DNA from: Aurelia coerulea
Lineage: Eukaryota > Cnidaria > Scyphozoa > Semaeostomeae > Ulmaridae
DNA length: 64,000 nt
Assembly: GCA_039566865.1 (NCBI GenBank)
Contig: CM076955.1
Coordinates: 14,715,501-14,779,500, forward strand
Reading direction: 5' to 3'
The position numbers and the translations under genes are program-made. Shown piece by piece: positions 43,165 to 55,502 of this stretch. The stretch's first letter is position 1. Every line of letters begins with the position of its first letter. The notes under the pieces were generated by a model. It saw only the letters and a list, made by a program, of their open reading frames with translations, did not search any database and had not been told where the DNA came from.

Positions 43165-43245
43165 TTCACGGGGGAGAGGGGGGGGGTTCTTGGCAAAATT
43201 TTGGGTAGGGGTCTACCGCGAGCATATTCAAAGTGGTACCGTTAA
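43165..43245 (+). repeat. G-tract element (family G), left end
   Basis: A run of G followed by TTCTTGGCAAAATTTTGGGT and AGGGGTCTACCGCGAGCATA. It is almost identical to 47171-47230. Confidence 0.6.
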
Positions 43246-43564
43246 CATAGGAATCATTCTTCGTATATAGCCGAATGCTCGTGGCCCATGGCCGAAACCG
43301 CCAAAGCCTCATTTTCACGGACCAATCAGACGGCTAAAAAGCGAAGGAGACAAAACAAACCCATGAAGATTTTTATAAATTTTCGGACAGCCAGTGAGTC
43401 CTAAATCACAGAACTGAATTAGGGTCGTGTTTCTCTCAACAAACTAACCCACAAAGGAACATGGTTATTGTGACAAGTGGAGCAGAGTTGAAGTCAATAG
43501 AGAACTACCACTTTTTGGCAAGGAAGAAATTTTCTCTAGATAGCTATACTCCTTTAAATTTTGT

Positions 43565-43800
43565 ATTCTTTGACTAATTACCGGGACTATTTGGATGAAC
43601 AAAACAGAAGCACTTTCATTGGTTCTTTTTAATGCATCCCTTTACTTTGACTAATTACCTGGAATTTTTTAATGAGGAAATGAAGTACTTTTATTTGCTC
43701 TTCTTAATACATCCCTTTCCTTTAACTAATTACCTGGATTATTTTTGATGAGAAAACGAAGTACTTTATTTGTTCTGCTTAGTACATCCTCTTCGGTAAG
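43565..43800 (+). repeat. Minisatellite, three units of about 75-78 bp
   Basis: Units start at about 43569, 43647 and 43721 with TTTGACTAATTACC(T/G)GG. Each contains GAAGTACTTT and AATACATCCCTTT-like blocks. Confidence 0.75.
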
Positions 43801-44879
43801 ATATTGGGTGGTATTATGAAAATGCGGCACTAAACCTTATCCAGACAAAGCTTTTTGAAACTTTTAGGAGACTAGGGGGAGAACCATAAGTGCTAGAGAC
43901 TTGAAACTTGGCACAGGTAACAAACACGATAACAAGGTGGCGTACTTTGTCTTTCTTTATATCATGTTTATGTCATGTTTACTGCCCTTTAGCCAAAGCT
44001 TACAGCATGCTTATAATATGTAATAGAAGGTTCTTGTCGAGATCTTTTTTCATAAAATAATAATCCTTCAAGAAAGTCAGCAAACAACTTTCTGATTGTT
44101 AGTATGCTGCCTGGTACAGTTGACTAGTAAAGTTGAATATTGATGAAGTTGACAGTTGACTATTAGTACAGTTGACAAAAAATTTTCTTGACAGTTGAAA
44201 TGAACTGGAATAATAAACTGGATTTATTGCTCAATCGAGTAATAAAGCTTTAATTATTGAATATTTACACTGAACTAGATTAACTTTGCTCTCAGAGTAT
44301 GCGACGTATTGGTTTTAATTAGCTCGAAGCAGTTTGTTGATGACTTTTCCAAAATTTATCTGCAGCCATCTGCTCTGTGCACACTGTTTTCATATTAGAT
44401 CAATTACGAGGCTGAAATTAGTACAAATGTTGGTGACTCAGCTGTTTCAGTTAACCAACTCTGGCATAGTGAGGAGTGAGCAACTCTGATCAAGGAGAAA
44501 TGAGGGAAAATTTGACGAAGAATTGTGTTGCTGCTTGACAAAGATTAGCATCACTAAACAAATTCAATACTGGGTAAAACCGTTTTTGTTAATGAATTAC
44601 TTTTGATTTGTGACAAGAAGCTTCATGCGAGGCTGAAAACTTAGAGCAAATCAATCATCTCTCACTTACTGTTGAGTGAGTAACTCTCAATTGATCAAGA
44701 AGAATTGAAGTTAATCTTGACAAAGAATATATGTTGGCTTCTCGATGCATACTAGTATCTCAAAGGAAGTCAAAATTGATGAAACCCATATTGCTGACGA
44801 ATGTTATGAATGATTCATGGAGATACCTTTTTGTATTACATTTCTACCTAGCATCTGAAGGTAGTTTAAGGACGCTGAG

Positions 44880-45058
44880 AAGCTGAGCTTATCGAAGCAG
44901 CGCCCTGGTCCTTCTTCTCGATGTGACCACACCTCATGATTCCTTTAGCCTGGAATTGCAGAGAATTGGCGACCCTCCTCACACTTTGTAGCAGGTTCGG
45001 CAGGGCGGGGACTCGAGCCACCAACCTTCAGATTGGTAGTCAAGCGTGCTACCTTTCG
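44880..45058 (-). repeat. tRNA-derived SINE
   Basis: Minus-strand unit with GTAGCACGCTTGACTACCAA and the box B-like GGTGGCTCGAGTCCCCGCC. The tail is shared with 2447-2515. Same family as 3806-4016. It lies about 280 bp upstream of GPCR2. Confidence 0.65.
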
Positions 45059-45339
45059 ACATTTAGATTGGGAAGATTGGCCAATTTTGGTAAAGGTGGT
45101 ACGGCCATACGATAACACAGTGATATCACGCACAAGACTCATTATTTTAGTGCATTGTCACTCCCCTGCAGTGATATGTTGCTACATAACTACTGAAGCA
45201 ACAACAGCAAGAATCAATTCAATTCAATGAGCGACAGTGGAACACAGCGGGCTAGTCTCTTTGTACCATAAATACACGAATCGTAAGATTTAGTAGCTTA
45301 TACGACATTGGCAGATTCCTTCATTTTGACTTCGCTGAA

Positions 45340-46395
45340 ATGGAAACTAGAAGCTTTGCGACAACATTGACGAACCTTTCGACAGCGTTACAACAAAAAA
45401 TGCAAATCAATACTACAACATTTGCTTACCATTCAAAAAACAATCTGCTGATTCCTACCACAGTTGTCAAAAACTCATATAATTGGCAAGACTTTTATTA
45501 CTATTATCTCTCACAAGAATACCATACAGCTGTGACGGTCAATGCCATAATACTTGGAATACTTTCATTGTCATCAGCTATCCTAAATTCAAGCTTAATT
45601 GCAGCTTTCTTCGCTACAAAACAAGCTGCAATAAACTCGTCAAACATTCTAATCGTCAGCATTAGTATCGCAGATCTTTTGGCAAGCATTATCGCCATGC
45701 CTTGTTTATTATATTCTTTATATACACCTGACCTGAGGAAACTTGCTTTGGCTATTGCCATTGCATTTTATCCAGCTTCAGAAACTTTCACAGTGCTCCT
45801 TGCAATGGATCGCTATATGCATATGAATCCAAATTTGAACAAGGAATCAAAACTTCGCAAAATCTTCACAAAACCATATCTATATTTTGTTTTGTTCTTG
45901 GGATTTACTCTACCTTCTTGTGGTTCAGTGATCGTCTACGTCTCTTTTATGTCATGGCATGGGAACGGCTTTTCAATGGGCGTGCTGTGTCTTTGTGGCA
46001 ACTTGTTTAACATATTTACTGTCACTTTCATTTCCGGTATGTATGGTAAAGGCTATACTAGGGTTAGACGTTTTGCAGATGACAATCCAGTGTATAGAAA
46101 TGAAAATGGGACGACGAACAGACCAGAATATGTGCGCAAGTTGTTCAAAAGTGTCCTTATCTTAACTGTGGCAATGTTTTTCACGTACTTGCCAGTGACT
46201 GTTGGGAACATAGTATTTGGTGTATTTATGATACAAGGGAAGGCTCCTCCAGCTCAATTTGTTCTATACACCGATTTTTCATATACCTGTGTTTTTGCAA
46301 ACTGCGCCATGAATTGCATGGTTGTATTTCATCACAATGATGTTGCCAGACAATGGATAAAAGGGAAACTACTCACCAAATGTCTTGGTAGATAG
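45340..46395 (+). CDS. Class A (rhodopsin-like) orphan G-protein-coupled receptor 2
   Basis: Single-exon, 351 codons, ATG at 45340. The N-terminus has two sequons (NLS, NTT). TM1 AIILGILSLSSAILNSSLIA; TM2 ILIVSISIADLLASIIAM; the TM3 end keeps a true DRY-like motif, LLAMDRYMHM; TM4 YFVLFLGFTLPSCGSVIVY; TM5 LCGNLFNIFTVTFISGMY; TM6 LILTVAMFFTYLPVTVGNIV; TM7 CVFANCAMNCMVVFHHNDVA, a divergent NPxxY. The usual cysteine just before TM3 is missing (TPDLRKLALA). TNRPEYVRKLFKSV before TM6 parallels NRPKYVRNLIKTV of the receptor at 39738, so the two belong to one family. The ligand is unknown. Confidence 0.88.
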   Translation: METRSFATTLTNLSTALQQKMQINTTTFAYHSKNNLLIPTTVVKNSYNWQDFYYYYLSQEYHTAVTVNAIILGILSLSSAILNSSLIAAFFATKQAAINSSNILIVSISIADLLASIIAMPCLLYSLYTPDLRKLALAIAIAFYPASETFTVLLAMDRYMHMNPNLNKESKLRKIFTKPYLYFVLFLGFTLPSCGSVIVYVSFMSWHGNGFSMGVLCLCGNLFNIFTVTFISGMYGKGYTRVRRFADDNPVYRNENGTTNRPEYVRKLFKSVLILTVAMFFTYLPVTVGNIVFGVFMIQGKAPPAQFVLYTDFSYTCVFANCAMNCMVVFHHNDVARQWIKGKLLTKCLGR

Positions 46396-46469
46396 GGAAG
46401 AACTGGTTGTCGAAATTACAGAAACACAACTGAAAATGCAGTGCGTGGTACAATGGTGGTTAATAAAAC

Positions 46470-46732
46470 CATGGGTAGTTAGACACTGCTGGTGTGCTTC
46501 TATGGAGGAGCACTGAATAATATGTATCTGCGGGGGGAAATTTTTTATGGTACTGCGGAGGAGATCGAGCGCTGGATAATATGTATCTGCGGGGGAAATT
46601 CTTTATAGTACTGCGGATAATATTTTCGTTATTTCGACATCTCCTCCGCAGTACTATAAAAAATTTCCGCCGCAGATACATATTATCCAGCGCTCCCCAT
46701 AGAAGCACACCAGCAGTGTCTAACTACCCATG
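46470..46732. mobile_element. Near-perfect palindromic MITE, 7-bp TSD
   Basis: 263 bp. Left CATGGGTAGTTAGACACTGC and right GCAGTGTCTAACTACCCATG are perfect inverted ends of 36 bp. Target duplication ATAAAAC (46463-46469, 46733-46739). The interior holds direct and inverted copies of ATATGTATCTGCGG. It lies 75 bp after GPCR2. Confidence 0.8.
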
Positions 46733-47159
46733 ATAAAACTGCTGAATAAGCTGCCGATTATTGCAGAGTAGGTACGATGAAAATTAACCCAATAAAGGAA
46801 CAAGCCAATGGTTGGAACAAGGACAGGACATATAATTTTAAGATAGGATTGGCTGCTTTTGATTGACACCCAAGCGCGAAGCAATTATGGATTACAGATA
46901 CAATGGAATGCTAATGCCCAGTCGGTCAAGTCATAAACAAAAACAAAGGAAGCCGCAGAAATTAACTGAAACCAAAATAGTCAGCTGGCTCGTTGCGCAT
47001 ACCAGAAGTGGTTTTCTGAAGTAACAGTTATTTGTTGTTTGGGATGTTTTGTTAGATTTGAAGTCTAATTACTGCAGGGTAAGAGGGGAGTATCCTGAAG
47101 GGGTACTTCACTATCGAATCAGACGGGGATATGCGCCAGTTTTTGGCCTGAAAATTCTG

Positions 47160-47490
47160 GGATTGGGATCACGGGGGGGGGGGGTTCTTAGCCAAATTAT
47201 GGGTAGGGGTCTGCCGCGAGCATATTCAAAATGGAACCGTTGGCTAGACCAATTTGGCCATTTCTTGGACCAATATTGTCAAAATTTGTACCAAATATGA
47301 TACCATGACCGTTCGCTAGACCAATATTGTCAAAAATGATACCCTTGGCTAGACCGTTGTAGGCCAAAATTGCAAAAAAGTATACCTTTAGCTAGACTAG
47401 AAGTCCGAAAAAGTATACCCTTGCTTGCAGCATATCCACAGGTGCCTTTACTATGGAAGAACCCCCCCCCCCCCTCCCGTGATTGGGATA
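47160..47490. repeat. G-tract element (family G) with CTAGACC tandem core
   Basis: GATCACGGGGGGGGGGGG at the left is mirrored by a C-run with TCCCGTGATT at the right (47462 onward). The core has degenerate units like ACCAATATTGTCAAAAATGA followed by TACCCTTGGCTAG. Confidence 0.7.
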
Positions 47491-48309
47491 TACCTTTACT
47501 GGGAAATTTCTGTGATTGCGGTATACTTTCACTTGGAATTTTCTGGAATTAGGGTTGACTGTTAAACTAAACATTCTGGTAATGGGTGTTGGATGTCCCC
47601 ATTTACTCAGAACAGAATTGTTCGGCTTGTGACAACATCTAAGACGATATACTTTCCCTTCGCCTTGAAAACTGAATGCCCCTTTAACGTTGAATTGTTT
47701 TTCAAATTTCAGGAATTAGATATCAATATCTGACTTATATTCTGGGATAGGGTATCAATATCTGACTAAAATTCTGGGATTAGGTCATAAAAAAAACTCC
47801 TGGCGATGCACTCCCCCCTATACGAATTTAAAGTGTAGTACCCCCCCTCCCCCGGGGAAGTATGAAATGAGTTGGATGAGATGAGCTACATTTTGAAAAA
47901 GATAATGTCGTGCATTATTGATGTTAAAGTGGAATGGGTAGATTCTTGGTTACTGTAAACTACTTGTGTCTTGAGGAGAATAATTTCTTTTTATGTCAGT
48001 CCCAAGAAATAAGGATAAATCAACAATTTTTGATAACATAATCAATCAATCCTTTGAATTAAATGTCGTAGGTATGAATGTCAGTGAATTAAGGTTTGCG
48101 ATACTTTTCAAACTGAGGTACTCTCCCTGTAACCCTTGGTTTTTAGGAACCTCCTAGACATCACAGAATTAGGGTAGTAATTGCCCGTTCCCTATCAGAG
48201 AAAATGCCGGAAAAGGGCTGTTCTCAAAGAACAAGAATCAAGAGATTAGGGTTCATCTCCAAAAGTGGCAGACTGCCATGGTTACAATTCTTACATAGAA
48301 GTGGACCCG

Positions 48310-48470
48310 CCGGGCCTCAAAACCGTCATTCGTAAGGCATATTGGGTTTATGGTATCCCTAAAATTGTGCTTGAACTTGTGAAAGTTCAACTTGCTAAGA
48401 CTAACCCTAAGTTGAGTAAGACAAGATAGTCCTGTTGGGTTATGAATCCCAAAGACATATTTAACCCTAT
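48310..48470 (-). pseudogene. LINE B fragment
   Basis: Reads FGIHNPTGLSCLTQLRVSLS then KLNFHKFKHNFRDTINPICL on the minus strand, the same C-terminal segment as in the ORF at 34170-36413. Frame is lost after DGFEA. Confidence 0.7.
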
Positions 48471-49544
48471 CTGTACTGGGGCATTTTTTAGGTACTTTGT
48501 ACCCCTCTTTTTCTCCAAAACTACAAAAATATAACAATAAGATCTACCACTATTGTTCTTTAGACAACTAGCTATTCAAATATAACAATAACAATTAATT
48601 AGTAACGTGATTTGTTCCTAGGCAACCGAAAAACTAAGGAAAATTGGCAAATTTATAGCTTCTTAACCAGAAAAATTCTATTTAATCAACCGCTCAATAG
48701 ATTTTCTCCAAATTTGTTTCAAATAGTAGGAAGCATGTCAAAGTTTCAAAAAAAAATTTCTTACTTTCTATTTTTAGCATAATTAGCTTTAAATTAGCCT
48801 TTTGCCGCATGGATTTATTTTCATCGCAGGTTTTTGAAAGTCCTATCCTTTTGTCTGGTAAATATAGACTAAAAATGAATAAAATTAATAAGATGAAGCA
48901 AATTAGACAAAACATTTACATTCTACACTTCCTTATTAGACCAATCACGTCATAAATGTGAATGACGTCATAGATATTAAATTTGGCTGACGTCAGCAAA
49001 TGCCAAAAATGTATATTCCAAATGAAAGTCCTCATCAAATGCAATCAAATGGTGCATGTTTGAGATCGATCAGACAAACGACACGGAAACTACGAACATT
49101 TCAAGCTTTTTTTGTCTACTCTCGAAATATGGTATTACTGTGGTCACATGATCCGAGGTAGAACAATGAAATGTAAGAATTTAATTGCCTATGAAATGTG
49201 AGTAAAAGTCGCCAAAACTGGTGGTTATATCTGATGTCGTTTTAGCGTAGTGCAGCAAAGTTTGGTTAGGGGGGGGGGGGGCAAAAAACGCCCCCGAGTA
49301 CGCATGGTTAACAGGGGGCCGGATTATGAACAGCAGATTTTTCTTAAAAATAGCAGTGGTTGGTGAAAGTCTAATGTCTGGACATAGTTCATGCCATTCA
49401 TACAGGCAATTGGGATAGAAGCTAGATTGTAAAACTATCGCAGCTCACTAATAGGCGGCACTGGCTGTCTCAGAGAAAATTACCTCTGTTTTACCGCTAG
49501 ACAGTAAAATCAAACAGTAAAAGCTATCATCAAAAGTATCTATC

Positions 49545-50325
49545 ATATTTTACCTACCTTTATAAAACGCAGCCAGTACAAAAGACTGCTTGAAATTTCG
49601 CGAATCTTTTTAAAGAAATCTACTCTTCAAATTGGCGGAGTTATTGCCTCTCCAATAGACAAAATCGGCACGCCACTTCGATTCAGGTGATAAAACCTCT
49701 TTTGAATTTTAGAAGTTATTTCTCAATGAGCAAACTTGTGCCATGAATGCAAAAAGTAGTACAATACAGAAACTTCCCTAGAGTATTGCCACATGACTTG
49801 AAAGGCGCGAACAAGCCTTTGTAGACTTTTTCAATTCACATAGAAACCGTAGGGGCATTGAATCTTGAACAAAAGAAAATTTAGCGGAAAAACAATAGTA
49901 AGAACAATTGAAACCGTAGATTTTGGCGTTTTAGGGTTGTTCTTACAACAATCACTATTGTTAGTACTATTGTGTCTCGGTCAGAATTTCTATTGTTCAA
50001 GGTTCAGTGATTATCGGTTTATTTATGGCCATAACTTCGTCAGTCCTAGAGATATTTTAACCGGCATCGAAACTTGTACACCCAAACATCTGGAGAGTAG
50101 ATTTCTTCAAAAGAATTCGGGAAATCTCAAGCAGTTTTTTGTCCTGGTTGCGTTTTATGGAGGTAGGTAAAAGTTAGAAAAATATTCACGGTTTTCTTTT
50201 GTCTCCTTCGCTTTTTAGCCGTCGGATTGGTCCATAAAAATGAGGCTTTGGCGGTTTCGACAATAGGCCACGAACAGTCGGCTATGTATGACGATTGATT
50301 CCTATGCTGAACATATCAAGACTAT
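49545..50325. repeat. R1-related foldback
   Basis: Left arm ACCTACCTTTATAAAACGCA ... ACTGCTTGAAATTTC is mirrored at 50095-50170 (CTCAAGCAGTTTTTTGTCCT ... GCGTTTTATGGAGGTAGGT). The flank 50180-50320 is the inverted form of 43240-43370. Confidence 0.6.
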
Positions 50326-50449
50326 TACAGAAAGCCCAATCAGAAAACCACATGTTCTTTTGTGCGTGTCTTTACTGTACTCAGTACTCACTTGATTAAC
50401 AACAATGTCACAAGGCGGTCAAAGATATTGCACTGGCAAGCAGAAATCC

Positions 50450-50830
50450 CCCCGCGAGATCCCCCCTCGTCGAGATCCCCCTCAGTGGGGGGAGGGGGCT
50501 ATATGACTTGTGGGTGGACGGGGTTTGCCGCCCGGTTTTCAAAAAGGTACCCTCTTCTAATTTCCAAACGTTGTTTTCATACCCACTTTTATGATGAATT
50601 TTGGCGCAAGAATCCCCATGTAAAAATATTTTTTGCCCAATTTCAGCCAATCCCACCCATCTCTCAGGAAAATTTAAGGAAAATTTAAAGTTTGCCAAAA
50701 AAGGACACTTGTTTAGAGCTTGGTTTAGAGAATTTTGGGCCCGAAAGCCGACCGATATGGGCAGCACATATGGGTACCTTCAACATGTTATGTGTTCTGT
50801 ACCCCCCCCCCCCTTACCCCCTCCGGGATC
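50450..50830. repeat. Probable G-tract element (family G), diverged
   Basis: GGGGGGAGGGGGCTATATG ... GACGGGGTTTGCC at the left and a C-run preceded by GGGTACCTTCAACATG at the right are arranged as in the other family G elements. The ends match only loosely. Confidence 0.4.
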
Positions 50831-51170
50831 GAGACATAACGAATCCAGCAGTCGAGATAGGTTTGAATAAAGATCACAATAAAATTCAGTGTACGTTTTC
50901 ATTTAAATTCCATTACAAATTTCTATTCAAGCAGATTTCAGCAAGATTTACAGATTAGAATTAAACTATGATACGAAAACAACAAATAAGCAAAGTACAT
51001 CTTGTGTTGTCGATCGATCGTCTCAAAATCATCCAAGGAAAGGTTGCTTGATAATTTCATATCACAGCTAAAGGCAACGTTCAACCTTGTAACAGAGGAA
51101 AATGTAATTTTCTGCAGTTGCATCTGGTATTCTATTCTTTCTTTGTCCGTAGGCATCTTTTATAAAATTG

Positions 51171-51648
51171 AGGCCCCGTTTACACGATACCGTTTTCGTT
51201 TCATACCGGATTGGTTTTATATCGGATTGGCCTTCTGTTTACACGATACCGTTTTCATTTCATATCGGATTGGCCTTCTGTTTACACGAGAACGCACCAA
51301 TCCGATATGCTTCATACCATTTTTGCGTTTTCAAATGAAAACGCTCTGAAAGTGGCATGAAATGAATCTGATATCGTGTAAACGGTCGAATCCGGTATCA
51401 ACTCAAAACGGAACCTCTCTATCAGTTCTACGAGCCTCCTATTCATCTGGTGCACTGCGCAGTGGGTCGTAAAACCAGGGTAAAACAAAGGTGAATCCTT
51501 CGCAGCACAAGACAAAGCGTTTCCGTGTAAACAGAACCCCAATCCGATATGAAATGAAAACGGTGTCGTGTAAACAGAAAAATTTTCGTATCGGATTGCC
51601 ACCCCGAATCCGATATGAAATGAAAACGGTATCGTGTAAACGGGGCCT
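51171..51648. mobile_element. MITE with AGGCCCCGTTTACACG ends
   Basis: AGGCCCCGTTTACACGATAC at the left and GTATCGTGTAAACGGGGCCT at the right are perfect inverted ends. CGTTTTCATTTCATATCGGA recurs several times inside in both orientations. Confidence 0.8.
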
Positions 51649-52665
51649 GAATCTGACTAGAGCCAGAAAAATTCGTGGAGGAAAAATTAGTGTAGCTAGC
51701 ATTTGCTAGCATGTCACCTTGAGATACATGAGATTTACGATGATTTATGATTTAAGGTACAAAGAGTTTGTTAAAATTGGTCGTATTGCTCTCAAGTTTT
51801 AAGCCGTTTTAAATAAATGTCTCTTTTCAGAATCGTGGACAAGAGGCCCAGAATAAAAGTTTCGAGGATTGAGCTTCAGGTCACATAGGCGAGAATGTTT
51901 GGAGTGTTGTGGTGCTTAATTAACATAAGAATTGCCAGAATTTCCAACCAAAATAAATAACCATTTGGACTCTTGCAAAGCCTGCTTTATTACTATCGAT
52001 TACTGCCAACAAAGCTCGCTAAAACATTATTCGCAATTAGAAGGTTCTTATCAAAATTAGGCTTTGTCGACTTCAAAGTTGAGAGTGGTCCGTCACAAGG
52101 TTAAGTTATCTCTTAACAAAATTTTCTATCCAGCTTTCTTCTGAGAATTTTTACATTTTCTCTAAAGGCACAGGCTGCAAAGAGATCGTTACCCTAAACT
52201 ATTTCTTATATCTATGGTACATTTTGAATTTGTAGGTTGAAGATTCTTCAAATTTCTTATTTCTTTTCGGGAAATTCCTGAAAAAATAGGTTACTACGGA
52301 TAAGACTGGTTGTAGATATACTAGTCCCTTGTGTATGACATCAATTATTGTCAAGAAATCTTAGATATCTTCGCAGCAATCTTTCGTGAACTCTGCATTA
52401 ATTTTTTGCATGCATAGGAATGCCCCCATACCCCCATACCATCATACCAAGACCTACAATCTATCAGAATACAAGAAACCATATTTTGGGTGTGAACCTC
52501 CTGTATTTCTTCTAAGTTGGAGGGCTAATTATCTGTTAATTATCTGCCTGGAAATTTCTTTCGAGTGCTTTCTTGAATGCAGGGCCTTACCGTATCATAA
52601 ATCCTTTGGAAAGCACATAAAGTGTACATAAAGTGCATATTCAAGCCAAATAAAGATGTAAACAC

Positions 52666-53188
52666 AGCATAGGCTCCAAATCTTTTCTCGGCGTAAAAAG
52701 GTGGTTGTAAAATTCAATGACCTATTTCTTCTGTTTTAATGACTTGAAAGAAACTTTAGATACTTATCTATAATTCTACCGTTGGACTTTCCAGAAATTT
52801 TGAATATTTCTCGAAATTACAGCGTATCTTACATTTCAACTCATTTGAGGATGTGACGTCATCTAATTTCTAAATCATAAACCAGAAGAGTGACAGACTT
52901 TTGCTTGATACCATATTGTAGGCATTCATAAACTATGGTGTTCTTCGAAGTTACGTCATGTTACGTCAAACAGTCTAGAGATTACGATGGTTTTAAGTTT
53001 TTTTTTAAATTTTTCCTGAATTCTTGAAAAGAAGAAAATCACTCTAAATCTGAAAATATCGAAGATTTCAGAAAAGTCCAACGGTAGAATTATAGAGAAA
53101 TAGCTAAAGTTTGTTTGAAGTCATTCAGTTCGAAGAAATAGGTCACTCAATTTTACACCAACCTTTTTAAAGATTTGGAACCTATGCT
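52666..53188. mobile_element. Mutator-like foldback MITE (family F1), complete copy
   Basis: 523 bp from AGCATAGGCTCC to GGAACCTATGCT. Inverted arms of over 150 bp include TTCTACCGTTGGACTTT (left) and its complement (right). Perfect 9-bp duplication TGTAAACAC (52657-52665, 53189-53197). This is the reference copy for the pieces at 1-67 and 4577-6092. Confidence 0.8.
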
Positions 53189-53939
53189 TGTAAACACCAC
53201 TCACGCGATCCTTTTTACATTTAGAACACATCCTTGCTTTTTATAAATCTAAAATCAAAAACAGATCTCTTTTAAACTGGAATATAAGCCCGTTTAAATC
53301 GCAGTAAAATCTGTTTACGCAATTTTAATAAAAGTGGTGTCATAAATTCATAAACTTTGTGTGATGTGTCAAAATTAAGTTATATCAAAATCTCATAGTC
53401 AAATCATCTACGAATGCGAACATACAGGGTAATTGAAAAAATGTCCTCCTGTTCGAAAAATCATTGCTGCTAATTTAAAGCTTTTATGTAACTATATACT
53501 ATATAAAAGCCTAAGATCAAGCAAAAAAATTCACAAAATATTCAAAAGAAAGGCCTGTTAACAGGCTAACTACATAAAGGCCTCAGGACTAATGGCAGAC
53601 ATCTATTCAGTCGTGTTTATGTAATTTTGCTTCACACGGAAAACAAAAGGGATTGGATGACCGTCTTTCATGGCGCTGAAGGACAACTGATAAAGCGAGG
53701 CTATGAATCATATTTTACCGACATAAAAGCTTTGCACTTTTTGTCTAACGGCTGCAAGATTGAAGTATGTTTTAAATTTTCTGGTAATATCTAACACGGT
53801 ACTCCCATGGTAAGATCGACATATTCGAAGCAATTAGCTTTGTAGAACATCCAAGAAATGGCCTAAAACGCACGATCAAAGGCATCTCGAAATAAAGAAA
53901 AGTAACACGTCAGGTAACCAATCTGGCCAGAAAGTTTAT

Positions 53940-55040
53940 TTCAAGTGATTCGTGGTACAAATTTAAAAATAGCCTTAAATAACGGACTCATCATATTAAA
54001 CCCATAAACGCAATAAAAACACCGAAATCAGTAGAAAGAAGACTATTAACTCCTGTAAAAGAAACAACAACCAAAATAAGCCTGTAACAAGAGAAAAACT
54101 TTTAAATCCTGTAAGACAAAACCGAATTAACCTTAAAACCTGAAAGGAAAGAAATAAGTTAATAACTCACCAGTAACTGCTGAAAGATAAACGTGGATAG
54201 ACGTTTCAGCAGTTACTGGTGAGTTATTAACTTATTTCTTCCCTTTCAGGTTTTAAGGTTAATTCGGTTTTGTTTTACAGGATTTAACAGTTTTTCTCTT
54301 GTTACAGGCTTATTTTGGTTGTTGCTTCTTTTACAGGAGTTAATAGTTTTCTTTCTATTGATTTCGGTGTTTTTATTGCGTTTATGGGTTTAATACCGGG
54401 TGCGCCAAAATAAACTATGCACGTTTGGCAGGCCACAATAAATCGTACACTGGACGGATTTCGATCATTTATGACTTAATCGTTGACAGAAAGCCTGAGT
54501 TAGATACTGGGATTTTTTGCATGTTTTTTCACTTTCAGTTTTTAGAGCTAGAAGCGAGTTTCCTAAATTTTAGTTTTCGAAAACATTGAAAACGATCAAA
54601 AAACATTGATCAAGTTTTCTAAAGAATCCACATGAATGGACAAAGAGATAACTTGTTCGTGGTGATTTGCGATTTAGAAATCCACCAATTGTAATCTGCT
54701 GTACGAGAGTTCCTACTAAACCCCCAAATCCCCCTGATAAAGTTTTGTCTTTGTTTATTAATGTTGAATCTTTCAAAATTTGATCGACACTTTTTGATCG
54801 TTTTCAATGTTTTCAAAAAACGGCATTGTAAGAACTTCGCTTCTAGCTCTAGAAACTGAAAACGGAAAAACTTGCAAAAAGTCCTAGAATCTAATTCAGG
54901 CCTTCTGCTAAAGATTAAGTCATAAATCTTCAAAATCGGTCCAGTGTACGATTTATTGTGGCCTGCCAAACGTGCATAGTTTATTTTGGCGCACCCGGTA
55001 TGATGAGTCCGTTATTTGAGGCTATTTTTAAAGTTTATTT
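53940..55040. repeat. Foldback of two head-to-head arms, one interrupted
   Basis: 53940-54191 is the reverse complement of 54198-54393 continued at 55001-55040. The arms meet at a six-base centre near GTGGATAGAC. Each arm equals the solo arm at 37640-37870. The right arm is split by the TA-target element at 54396-54998. Confidence 0.85.
54396..54998. mobile_element. TA-target MITE, CCGGGTGCGCC type
   Basis: 603 bp with about 65-bp, almost perfect inverted ends: CCGGGTGCGCCAAAATAAAC at the left and GTTTATTTTGGCGCACCCGG at the right. TA duplicated (54394-54395, 54999-55000). The arms at 37829 and 53995 keep the undisturbed target TTTAATATGATG. Confidence 0.9.
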
Positions 55041-55502
55041 CATAATTTGCCACAAACCGAGCCAAAAACAGCCAGCAATGGGCTGCTCACTGTCATGTAG
55101 ACGTTTTTTATGAGAAATTTGGATCAGCATTTAGTGCGAAAAGTTTCTTAATTTCGCAAATTGTGTTATGGTTCAAAGTTGAGCCTTCTTATCGATAAAG
55201 GGCAAGTAAGAGAATACACATTTTCCTTGGCTTTTCCTCTCTATTCCTACTTGTTTTCATTCTTCTGAATCTGAAAAGAGGAATAAATTTGATATGGTAG
55301 ACTTTTCAGTCCAGTTTAGCTAAACGGCTTCAAAGAAAAATAGTCCATAACTTTAGAATAGCTTGGCCAATCTTAGTGAAATCAGGGTCAATAGACTCTG
55401 GTGAAATAAAATTTTTTAGTTAAATTGTCTACTCCTCTATAAGAAGATCTATCATCACACAATGAACCCTTTAGCTATTAAAAAAAAATCTTCTGCATCG
55501 AG

